A DNA stretch of 64,000 nt from Eublepharis macularius (Eukaryota > Chordata > Lepidosauria > Squamata > Eublepharidae), in contig NC_072801.1 in assembly GCF_028583425.1 (NCBI RefSeq), forward strand, positions 21,658,001 to 21,722,000, in the 5' to 3' direction. Of the stretch, positions 53,831 to 61,629 are shown one piece after another (the stretch's first letter is position 1; each line of letters starts with the position of its first letter). The position numbers were made by a program, and so were the translations under genes. Below the pieces are notes generated by a model. It saw nothing but the letters and a program-made list of their open reading frames with translations. It had not been told where the DNA came from and did no database searches.

Positions 53831-54079
53831 AAAAATAGCAATAAAAATAGCAATCCAGAAAAATGCATGAAAAATGGCAATTAAAATAGCAATCCAGACA
53901 AGGTAACGTTGTTTATATAGGTATGTTTATAAGACATGCATATGATAATCTAAACATATTGTCCAGCTGGCCTGTTAGATCTTCTTTTCAAACCCTGTTC
54001 ACTGCCCCCCTGCCTGTTGGGGTGAAGCGGCAGCACGCAGAGACAGGGCTTGACGTCTTTAGCTTCCCTAAACCTCTAT

Positions 54080-54400
54080 TATCTGTAAACGTTGCAAGGT
54101 AAGAAACCCAGGTACCAAACTGCGTTTTCCAACATGCGCATGTATGAGAAAGACAGACTCAGTTTTCGCATCCCTGATGTCAAGGTTAACCAAGAGCTTT
54201 GTGGTTGAGAGCCTCTTCCCTTTTTAATGAGCACATTATGAGCAACAAGGTGCTGAAGCTGGGTTTCAAGAGCATAAGCCACATTGATTTTTTGCTGCAG
54301 TGACGAGATACACTTGGTAAAGCGTGAAGTATTGCTTGTCGTTCTAGCAAAATCGGAGTCCTTTGCAGAAAAACACAATCCTGCTACCTTAAAACATGAA
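54080..54400. promoter_or_regulatory. Candidate conserved non-coding region (repeat-free)
   Basis: Non-repetitive sequence with several short symmetric motifs (for example AACATGCGCATGTATG at 54132). The minus-strand 99-codon frame here has no recognised domain. Regulatory role is inference. Confidence 0.3.
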
Positions 54401-54525
54401 AAAAATGTATTTTTTTTTGGAGAGGGACTCGCATCTGGGCAAGAACCAAATTGCAGATTGACCTAATATTTCCCCTTCTCTGTTCCTTGAAATGTCTGTT
54501 TACACATTGTAAAGCATTACAATGG

Positions 54526-54700
54526 GGAGGGGCCATCGTTCACGGGCAGACCATCTGCTTGGCACGCAGGAAATCCCAGGTTCAATCCTGGCATCGCCAG
54601 ATTAAAAGGATCAGGCAGTAGATTAGGTAAAGATCTTGGAAAGCTGCTGCCAGGCAGGCTAGACAAAACCACGGGTAGAGGTATGCAGCCACTTCAAGGA
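54526..54700 (+). mobile_element. tRNA-derived SINE (GGTTCAATCC family)
   Basis: GGGGAGGGGCCATCGTTCACG, ATCTGCTTGGCACGCAGG, AGGTTCAATCCTGGCATCGCC (B box) and AGATTAAAAGGATCAGGCAG. It lacks a foldable tRNA acceptor stem. Confidence 0.82.
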
Positions 54701-54911
54701 TTTGTGTGTACAATAAATGAGTCAAAATATACACAATATTCACTACAGGGCTAGGAAGTGTAGCACTTCCAAGTGCTACAATAATAGATTCCATAAATTC
54801 CTTTTACTCCCTATGCAAACAAATAACCTGATTTGCATAGCTGTTTGCACTCAATAAACTAAATGCCCTGACAGCATTCACACACACACATATATTAGAC
54901 TTGCAAGCAAA

Positions 54912-55085
54912 GAGTGCAATCCTAAACAGAGTTACCCCAATCTAAGCCATTAAAATCTATGGGCTTTAGACTGGAGTAACTTTTCTTAGGATTGTGTTGA
55001 CAGTCTTAAGGAGAGCTGCCCCCTTTTAAGCCCATCGACTTCAATGGACTTAGAGGGGGATACTTTTGTTTAGGAGTATACTATT
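54912..55085. repeat. Two adjacent palindromic 'GCAATCCTAA' repeats
   Basis: The first unit runs from GTGCAATCCTAAACAGAG to TTCTTAGGATTGTG. The second, starting near 55008, has GGAGAGCTGCCCCCTTTTAAG and CATCGACTTCAATGG. Tandem arrangement is seen only here in this window. Confidence 0.7.
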
Positions 55086-55156
55086 ATTCAGCATTTGGGC
55101 CTAGTTGACCCTAAGCAGGCTCTTGGTGAGCGTGATGGCATGTAGATGAGCTTGGG

Positions 55157-55411
55157 CAGGGCTTTTTTTCTGGGAAAAGGTGGTGGAACTCAGTGGGTTG
55201 CCCTCGGAGAAAATGGTCACATGGCTGGTGGCCCCACCCCCTGATCTCCAGACAGAGGGGAGTTGAGATTGCCCTCCACGCCGCTCCAGTGGCACGGAGG
55301 GCAATCTAAACTCCCCTCTGTCTGGAGATCAGGGGGCGGGGCCACCAGCCATGTGACCATTTTCAAGAGGTTCCGGAACTCCCACTGCGTTCCCGCTGGA
55401 AAAAAGCCCCG
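55157..55411. mobile_element. 255-bp hAT MITE, CAGGGCTTTTTTTC family
   Basis: Ends CAGGGCTTTTTTTCTGGG and GCTGGAAAAAAGCCCCG. Flanks AGCTTGGG (55149-55156) and AACTTGGG (55412-55419) agree at 7 of 8. Confidence 0.92.
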
Positions 55412-55559
55412 AACTTGGGGCTTTGTGGGGTTCACCAGGAAGTGCTGGTTGTGTGAACTTGCCAACATCTACGCAGCTGCCCCCATTCACGTAATCGCAG
55501 AAGCACAAACTGAGCTATTTCAACTGTGCAAACCCTCATGACTGCCTAATTATTCATTT

Positions 55560-55690
55560 GCATCGTTTCTACCCAGTCTTTCTCCCCAGCAGGGACCCAA
55601 ACAGCTCGTATTGTTTCCCTCCGTTTTATCCTCACACAACATCTACCCTGTAAGGTAGGCAAGGGTGAGAGCGGGTGACCGGCCTGAGTG
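55560..55690 (-). mobile_element. CORE-SINE fragment
   Basis: TCTTTCTCCCCAGCAGGGACC, CCGTTTTATCCTCACACAAC and GTGAGAGCGGGTGACCGGCC. Confidence 0.75.
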
Positions 55691-55944
55691 TGCTTCCCTG
55701 GCGTATATATAATACCTGTTCAGAAATGGTGGCTCATACGTTGGCCTTTTTCAGAATTCCACCATGTAGCAATCCCCCCAATCATGCCCTCCTAAAAAGT
55801 CACATGGCTGAGTGCATGGATTCACCAGAGAATGTGTGAATAATGCAATTGCCTGTGCTTGTGCGTCCCATAAACAATGTTGCTCTTAAAGGCCTTTTAA
55901 TTCTCCTTTCCTTGCCACACTTTGGCCTGTTTTAAATCACATGA

Positions 55945-56142
55945 ACACGCCAAGCTACCGTGTGCTGAATCAGAGCATTTGTCTGTCTGATCTCACCGGC
56001 TGCAGCTCTCCAGGGTCTTAGGCAGAGGTCTTTTATATCACCTACTGCCTGATATTTTTTAAAAACTGGAGCTGCAGGGGATTGAACCTGGGACCTTATG
56101 CATGCCGAGCGGATGCTCTTCCACTGAACCCCACAATCCTTG
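55945..56142 (-). mobile_element. tRNA-derived SINE (GGTTCAATCC family), near full length
   Basis: CTCCAGGGTCTTAGGCAGAGG, CACCTACTGCCTGATATTTT, GATTGAACCTGGGACCTTATGC (B box, inverted) and TCTTCCACTGAACCCC. Confidence 0.82.
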
Positions 56143-57755
56143 TGTTACACCTTTTGCCGCCACCCCCCCAATGCCCCTTGTAAAAGAACATTTTCAGTCT
56201 TTTATCCTAGTTCATTGGGAATGACTTGCTAGATCCAACCAGGAAGCTTTCAAAATCCAGCCATGTCTCTAGTGAAATTTCTCTGGGGTGTGCATGTAGG
56301 GAGGGGCCTTCACTTCTTCAGTTTCACCTAAAGCAAAAATTGATGGCAAGCTTGTCTATTGTTACATCCATTTATTTCCTACATTTTCTATTCCACTCTT
56401 TCCTCCAAGGAGATCAGAGCTGCATGGAAAGCCCAATGTTACTCATAGTTCTCAACCAATGCACTCATCTCTACCTTGTCTCCAAATATCGGCTGTAAGA
56501 CAACTTGGCATAAACTCCCTCACTTCTGCATCCTGTGAAGTGTCTAGTTAGTAGTACATTTACTAGTAGTATGTAGTATCAGAGGATCCTCTACAAGTCC
56601 CTCCATATTGTAAAGCTTTGCTACCAGAATGCAGGGCTAGGCATTATAAAAGGTGCATCAAAGGCAGAAAAATGACACCCACTAGAATGCAAATGCCGCT
56701 TCCAAAGAGAGCGGTGCTCTTTTGAAGGCAGCTGAAATTGTCAAGGCTAAATTAAAAATTAAAAATCCATTCTTTGGGCTTCAGACAAGCAGCGAGTCTG
56801 CCAGCCAGCCCTTAGGGTCAGGAAATTTTCAAATCCTCTTGACTGCCACTATAAAAGCTCTCTTTTGGAATATGTTTATTGCATCATGAAATATACGGCA
56901 GACTTTCATGAATATGTTCTCCTCCCTATTATGAGCGAAGGAATCATTTTCTTTGCTGGCATCTCTATTAAAACAGCCCAGATGAGTAATAATGAAACTA
57001 GTGGAAGAAAATTCTGGTGCTTTTACCGCCTAATTATCAACGGGCGTCTAAGGCAACAGACTGTCTGTGTTTGTTTTTAGGGATTCCACCCCCACTTTCC
57101 AATCCAATAAACAATTGATGCATGCCGTTTGCACAAAATTAAGATTTATATACTCATAAGCACCCAAACATCATCTGTATTTTTCAAGCAGGGTGTTTCA
57201 TACATATTAATCTCATTGAAGGGTTTGGCATATAGAACAAGGCGGTTGGGTTTATTTTGTTGTTTAAGGTATGATGATGCGGATAACGTCAAAGACCACT
57301 AGCAGCGAATATTAGGTGGCCAGCCTGTCTTCAGTCATAGTTTTGCCCTCAGGAAACAAAGAGAGCATGCCATGTAAGAATCCCCTGTATTGTATTGTAC
57401 TGCAATTGTATTGACCTTACCTGTCAAAGCGAAAGACACAGTGCTTTAATTCCAAACAACATTGTGCTGCAAGTGTGGTCTTGCACGTACTCTGCACTCA
57501 TGGGCCATGGGCAGGCAAACTGATCTTGATCCTGCTGCTTTTAGTTTTTACCTCTCCCCTTACTCACCTACATAAGAACCATCAGGCCTGGAAATCTGCT
57601 GCAAAATCCCAGAGAGCCGCCAAAATTAATTTCCTGGGATTGCAAGCGACATTTCGGAACTTGTAGCCCTGACTAGCAGAGACTGGCTCAGCACGAGTGT
57701 TTTTTATTCGTGATTTTAATTATTTGTATGCATGTTAATGTACGTAGCAGCAATA
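56143..57755. promoter_or_regulatory. Repeat-poor interval, candidate conserved region 56640-57430
   Basis: About 1.6 kb with almost no recognised repeats. It contains a perfect octamer motif ATGCAAAT (56687-56694) next to AGAGAGCGGTGCTCTTT, and AT-rich blocks through 57060 and 57430. No exon is convincing. It lies 4-5 kb upstream of the NPTX2 promoter. Function is inference. Confidence 0.35.
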
Positions 57756-57950
57756 GTCTAGGCCAGCTTGAACTTGCCAAAGCTTGGAAACTAAGGAGGG
57801 TTGGCCGTGGCTGGCACGTGGATAGGAGACGGTCATGGAAACCTGGGATTGCTATGCAGAAGCAGGTAATGTTAAGCTACCTTTACTCATCTCTTGCCTT
57901 GAAAACCCCTTGAGGGGTTGCCATTAGTTGGTTGTGACTTGATGGCACTT
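57756..57950 (+). mobile_element. 5S-rRNA-derived SINE, diverged
   Basis: GCTTGGAAACTAAGGAGGGTTGG, GGCACGTGGATAGGAGACGG and the tail TCTCTTGCCTTGAAAACCCC, TGACTTGATGGCAC. It ends directly in a TTG/TTA microsatellite. Confidence 0.75.
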
Positions 57951-57997
57951 TATTATTATTGTTGTTGTTGTTGTTGTTATTATTATTATTATTAAAG
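57948..57997. repeat. (TTG)n(TTA)n microsatellite
   Basis: TTATTATTATTGTTGTTGTTG then TTATTATTATT. It appears to be the expanded tail of the preceding SINE. Confidence 0.92.
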
Positions 57998-58280
57998 GTT
58001 CCGCTGCTGGTCAGACATTGTACCTGTCATTCAGACCTAACTCTTAACAAGATAATGCATAAGCATAGCTGAAGAAATAGCAGATGTTTTTTTAAAAATG
58101 TGGACAATTCTTATTTATTTGTTTATTGAGAACATTTTTAGGGCACCTCTCCAGGCACTTGCCTATTGTGGCTTACAAAATAAAGACGATAAAAACAATA
58201 CGATCACTCCAGAGGAGTTAGCCTTGTTAGTCTGTAGTTGCAAAATAGAGAGTCCAGTAGCACCTTGGCCAATTTATTTG

Positions 58281-58318
58281 TAGCATAAGCTTTCGAGACC
58301 CACAGCTTTCTTCGTCAG
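58281..58318 (-). ncRNA. Hammerhead motif, left arm
   Basis: The minus strand has CTGACGA, a weakened helix II (GAAAG / GTCTC), GAAA, GC-TTAT-GC and TA. Core nucleotides are intact, but helix II has mismatches. Confidence 0.6.
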
Positions 58319-58560
58319 ATGCAAAGAGGGTATGAAGAAACTGGCCAGAGATATATAGGTGGTGAGGGGAGGGGGGAGAGGGTGCAGGGAGTGAGGGCCA
58401 TGTAAATGGGAATCAGTTACAAAAAGTCATGAAAGAGGTGGAGTGCACATGACTTTTTGTAACTGATTTACATTTACATGGCCTTCACTTCCTGCACCCT
58501 CTCCCCCCTCCCCTCCCCACCTATATATCTCTGGCCAGTTTCTTCATACCCTCCTTGCAT

Positions 58561-58598
58561 CTGATGAAGAGAGCTGTGGGTCTCGAAAGCTTATGCTA
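58561..58598 (+). ncRNA. Hammerhead motif, right arm
   Basis: CTGATGA, helix II of four pairs (GAGA / TCTC) closed by loop sequence GCTGTGGG, GAAA, GC-TTAT-GC and TA. All core positions of the minimal Penelope-type hammerhead are present. Confidence 0.68.
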
Positions 58599-58659
58599 CA
58601 AATAATACAGTAACTGTTACTGGCCCCCTTCCTCAATTTGGTGTTATACATGTTTGTGT

Positions 58660-59050
58660 CACTGTATGTTTTTATTGAATTATTTTATATCGTTTATTTT
58701 ACATGCTATTTTAATGTTGAAATGTTTTAATACTTTGAGGTTTGCCACCTTGGGGACCCTATTTGGGTGGAAAGACAGCACAAAAATGGTTTAAATAAAT
58801 TAATAATAAACATTTTAAAAAAACAATTAAAGTCCAGCATTAAAAAAACCCAGCCCAGCATAAAAACGTAGACCATAAAAACTGACTACTGACAGCTTCC
58901 AAAGTAAAATATTGTTAAAAGATCAACTTCTTAATAAAAAGCCTGGGTGAACAAATGTTTTTGCCTGGCACCTAAAAGAAAGCAAACTAAGTGCCAAGTA
59001 AGCCTCAAGGGGAAGGGAATTCCACAAGTGAGGTGTGGCCAGGTGGGTGC
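58660..59050 (-). mobile_element. CR1/L2-type LINE 3' fragment
   Basis: The minus strand carries GAGGCTTACTTGGCACTTAG, CTTTCTTTTAGGTGCCAGGC and an AT-rich 3' UTR, homologous to 1001-1260. It ends near CCAAGGTGGCAAACC. Confidence 0.72.
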
Positions 59051-59240
59051 AGTTGGTGGAGCTGGGCCAGGAGAGGGGTGCGCTGGGAGGGCACGTCCCA
59101 TGCCATGGTGAGCCATGCCTCTGGCTTGCACCCCGGTTCTCTTGCTGGGTTGCGGGGGGGGGGGGGGGGACATCAGCTCATCAGGACTCTTCTGGGTGGC
59201 CTTAGTGGCCAATCTGCCCTGGAATAATACTACCCAGACA

Positions 59241-59648
59241 CAGGGCTCATTTCGAGGGGGAACGCGCAGGAACGCAGTTCCAGCAGTTCCCCAAAGAGGT
59301 CACGTCAGGTGGCCCCGCCCATCTGACTCTCAGCCATTTTGGGCCTGTTTCAGCCTGGATTGGGGCCACAACGGCCTCTGACGGGTGGTGGATCACTCTC
59401 CCACTCAGCAACGGCCCAATCCTGACCATTTTGGGGTCCCTTTCGGCCATTTTCAGCCCCTTTTTGCCATTTTGGGCCCAATTTCGGCCCTAAATGGCCA
59501 GGATTGGGCCCAAAAGAGCCAGGATAGGTGATGTCAGGGGGTGTGGCATATGCAAATCAGTTATGCTAATGACACACTTCCAGCGATGTCAAGGGCCCTG
59601 GCATATGCTACGAGTTCCTCCCGCTCTTTTTCTACAAAATGACCCCTG
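59241..59648. mobile_element. 408-bp hAT MITE, CAGGGCTCATTTCG family
   Basis: Ends CAGGGCTCATTTCGAGG and CTACAAAATGACCCCTG. Flanks CCCAGACA (59233-59240) and CCTAGACA (59649-59656) agree at 7 of 8. Second copy of the family at 35523. Confidence 0.92.
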
Positions 59649-59656
59649 CCTAGACA

Positions 59657-60458
59657 GACAGTGGTACCAAGTTGTCTCCAAACTTGGGGGAATACAGATT
59701 AAGTGGCTTTTGCATTCTCAGACATGTTTCTTCTCATCCGCACGTGACATACATGCTTCCTCAACACCTAAAACCACCAAGTACAAAGCAGTCTTTAAGT
59801 CAAGGAAGGACAACAAAGGCTCCGCTCCTTTAAACAAGTATGTCCCAATTTCAAGAGGGGAACTGCTATGGGCAGGAGGGTCCATTCAACCCTTTCTGAT
59901 GCCCCCATTTCTTTGCTGAAAACTGCCCAAATTGCTTTTACGGGAAAATGCAGGTATCTGTACCTGGGGGCGGGGCGGGGGGGGGAGACTAGTTTTCAGC
60001 AGAAAAAGAAGAAAAAGAAGATGTAGTGAGCCCCGCTTTCTGCCTTCTGTTAAAAAACAGAAAAGGGATGTTGAAAGTTTCTAGAACTGCCGGTTTTTAA
60101 AAAGGGGCTGCAGTTCCATTCTAAGGTAGCTGTCTGCATATGAGACTTAAAGCGGTTATTTTGTTTGTGCTTATTACTATTAGGGAAGCAGGAGAAAGCA
60201 GATCAGAGGCGGTAAAAAAGGAAGCCAGGGCCGGATTATGACGTTGAAGATGCCATACACTCGATCAATTTAAGACAATCCATATGAATAAAAAATAAGA
60301 CAGAAAGAACTCTACACATAAATAGGAACGGTTTATTTTTGCAGGCATGCAAAATCCAAAGAAACAGCCCAAATCCCGCCTGCCTTCTCCTATTGAGGGC
60401 GCTAAACTGTTGCTCGCTGAGCTCATCTCCAAATCCAGCTCTGGACGAAGGCAGCGAT
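59657..60458. other. NPTX2 upstream flank, no recognised feature
   Basis: About 800 bases between the last hAT element and the CpG island. The open frame at 59494-59919 begins inside the transposon and has no domain. A GGGGCGGGGCGGGGGGGG run lies at 59968-59985. Confidence 0.4.
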
Positions 60459-60515
60459 TATCTCCGGGAATAGGTCTCCCGGCATTTCCCGACCTGGAGT
60501 TGGCGACGGCGGAGG
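60459..60515. mobile_element. Remnant of a TAGGGTTGCCA-family hAT end at the CpG island edge
   Basis: The bases around 60465-60510 (ATCTCCGGGAAT, then TTTCCCGACCTGGAGTTGGC) match the inner right end of the ~215-bp hAT family seen intact at 31989 and 36478, where the same stretch reads TTTCCCAACTTGGAGCTGGC. Several sites differ by T/C or A/G at CpGs, giving a CpG-rich version. The left part is missing. Confidence 0.55.
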
Positions 60516-60620
60516 ACGGCGGGCGGCGCACGCAGTCGCGCCCCGCGCGCTCGCCTCCACGTGCGCTTTGGCCCCTTCCCTCCTGCCGGCTCGTTCATAC
60601 TTTCCCCGGCCGGGCCGGGC

Positions 60621-60780
60621 AGCCAATGGCGAGGCTCCTCCTCCCCCGTCTCTCTCGCGCTCCCCCCGCCGCGCCTTCGCGCCGCCTGGGACTCGAGGGA
60701 GGGTCAGGCGGAGGCGCAGCCAACCAGCGCCCGGCTCAGCCCTTTTAAGACGCGCGGCCAGGCGAGCGCTTCGGGTCGTC
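60621..60780 (+). promoter_or_regulatory. Likely NPTX2 core promoter: CCAAT box and TATA-like box
   Basis: A CCAAT box is at 60623-60627 (AGCCAATGGC) and a TATA-like CTTTTAAG at 60742-60749, in GC-rich surroundings. If the TATA-like box is used, transcription would start near 60770-60785, giving a leader of about 190 bases before the ATG at 60966. The start site is inferred from motif positions only. Confidence 0.5.
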
Positions 60781-60921
60781 GCGGGTCTGCTGTGTTCTGC
60801 GTGGAGTTGCGGGGAGCCCTCGGGGCTCTTGCGGGCTTCGCTTCTCCCGCTCTGCCCAGGTCCCGACGAGGCTAGAGAAGCGCTCCGCCGTGGAGAGCCG
60901 CCTGCCTGTCCCCGCGGCCCC

Positions 60922-60948
60922 ATGTTGAGCCGCCCCTCCGCCCGCTGA
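60922..60948 (+). CDS. Short upstream ORF in the NPTX2 5' leader (8 codons)
   Basis: ATG at 60922 opens an 8-codon frame that stops at TGA 60946-60948, 17 bases before the NPTX2 start and out of frame with it. If the transcript begins upstream of 60922, as the promoter layout suggests, scanning ribosomes meet this ATG first. Its context (C at -3, T at +4) is weak, so leaky scanning is expected. The sequence of the short peptide is probably unimportant. Whether it is translated is inference. Confidence 0.45.
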   Translation: MLSRPSAR

Positions 60949-60965
60949 GCCGCGCCTCGCCCGGC

Positions 60966-61403
60966 ATGCTGCCCGTCTTGGCGGGGCTGGCCTTCGCCCG
61001 GTGGGGGGCGGCGGCGGCCCAGGAGAGCCTCCCGGGCGGCCGCTTCGTCTGCACTTCGCTGCCGCTGGACGCCGCCTGCCCGCTGCCCGCCGTGCCCGCG
61101 CCGGGCGGCGGCCTGCCCCCCGAGGAGGAGCTGAAGGCCACCGTGCTCCGGCTGCGGGAGACCATCCTGCAGCAGAAGGAGACGCTGGGCAACCAGCGGG
61201 AGACCATCCGCGAGCTGACAGCCAAGCTGGGCCGCTGCGAGAGCGCCCCGGGGGGCCCCGACGGCAAAGGCGGCGCCTGGAGGAAAGAGGCGGCGGCCAA
61301 AGGGAAGGACACCATGGGCGACCTGCCCCGCGACCCCGCCCGGATTATCGACCAGCTGAGCCGCACCATGCAGACCCTGAAGGACCGTCTGGAAAACCTG
61401 GAG
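60966..61403 (+). CDS. NPTX2: Neuronal pentraxin 2, exon 1 (146 codons, gene continues past window)
   Basis: NPTX2 (Narp) is a secreted neuronal protein that multimerises and clusters AMPA-type glutamate receptors at excitatory synapses; this role is family knowledge. The exon starts at ATG 60966 (G at -3) and ends with GAG at 61403, followed by GTGAGG, a good phase-0 splice donor. Residues 1-18 look like a signal peptide ending in a run of alanines before QE. RFVCTSLP with Cys29, then Cys38 and Cys91, match N-terminal cysteines used for disulphide linkage. Residues 53-92 (EEELKATVLRLRETILQQKE and following) and 126-146 are coiled-coil-like. KDTMGDLPRDP at 114-124 followed by QTLKDRLENLE matches NPTX2 better than NPTX1, which as I recall it has KNTMGDLSRTP. 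The pentraxin domain is encoded downstream and is not in this window. Odd point: Arg12 and Trp13 interrupt the signal-peptide core. Confidence 0.95.
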
Positions 61404-61501
61404 GTGAGGCCGGGCCAGGCCGCCGGGCGCTGTCCTGGGTGCTGAAACCAGGGAGGAGGCAGGCGCTGGAGGTTTAGCAGGCGGGAGGGAATAGCCTCGG
61501 T

Positions 61502-61629
61502 CAGTGGCTCCTAACCTTCGGTTCAGGGCGACCCACTCGTCCACGTTTAACAAACACTTCAAAAGACCCCCTTTTCACGGGCTTCACTGCCCGCTTTGGG
61601 GTTTGGGAGCTGCAGGCTGGGAAACGCTG
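61502..61629. mobile_element. 128-bp hAT MITE inside NPTX2 intron 1
   Basis: The ends are CAGTGGCTCCTAACCTT and the inverted, mutated partner GGCTGGGAAACGCTG, the terminal repeats of a common vertebrate hAT (Charlie-like) family. Flanking 8-mers are GCCTCGGT (61494-61501) and GCCTAGGT (61630-61637), 7 of 8 identical, as expected for an old hAT insertion. Confidence 0.75.

Larger units (their letters stand above)
58204..58605. mobile_element. Palindromic pair of Penelope-like ends
   Basis: The left half (CCAGAGGAGTTAGCCTTG ... GTAGCATAAGCTTTCGAGACC ... CAGATGCAAAGAGGG ... CAGTTACAAAAAGTCATG) is mirrored by the right half from 58450 (CATGACTTTTTGTAACTG ... CTTGCATCTGATGAAGAG ... GCTTATGCTACAAATA). 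Arms of about 150 bases pair with few mismatches around a ~20-base loop. Each arm carries a hammerhead motif pointing outward. Confidence 0.85.
60460..61440. promoter_or_regulatory. CpG island covering NPTX2 promoter and exon 1
   Basis: Base composition changes abruptly from AT-rich flank to very GC- and CpG-rich DNA at about 60460 and returns to average after about 61450. The island spans the presumed promoter, the 5' leader and all of exon 1. This is the usual layout of a vertebrate neuronal CpG-island promoter. The CpG dinucleotides are retained rather than decayed to TG/CA, which suggests the region is unmethylated in the germline. Boundaries are judged by eye. Confidence 0.85.

Noticed and set aside
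54526-54600. Possible tRNA gene
   Set aside because: The A- and B-box-like motifs are present, but no acceptor stem closes, and the sequence continues into a SINE tail seen in other copies.
60568-60948. Plus-strand open frames of 104-126 codons upstream of NPTX2
   Set aside because: They are GC-rich promoter and leader DNA read by chance. They start upstream of the likely transcription start and resemble no protein.
60423-61562. 379-codon minus-strand open frame
   Set aside because: It is antisense to NPTX2 exon 1 and exists because the CpG island is poor in stop codons. It is low in complexity (Gly, Ala, Arg, Pro) and has no domain.
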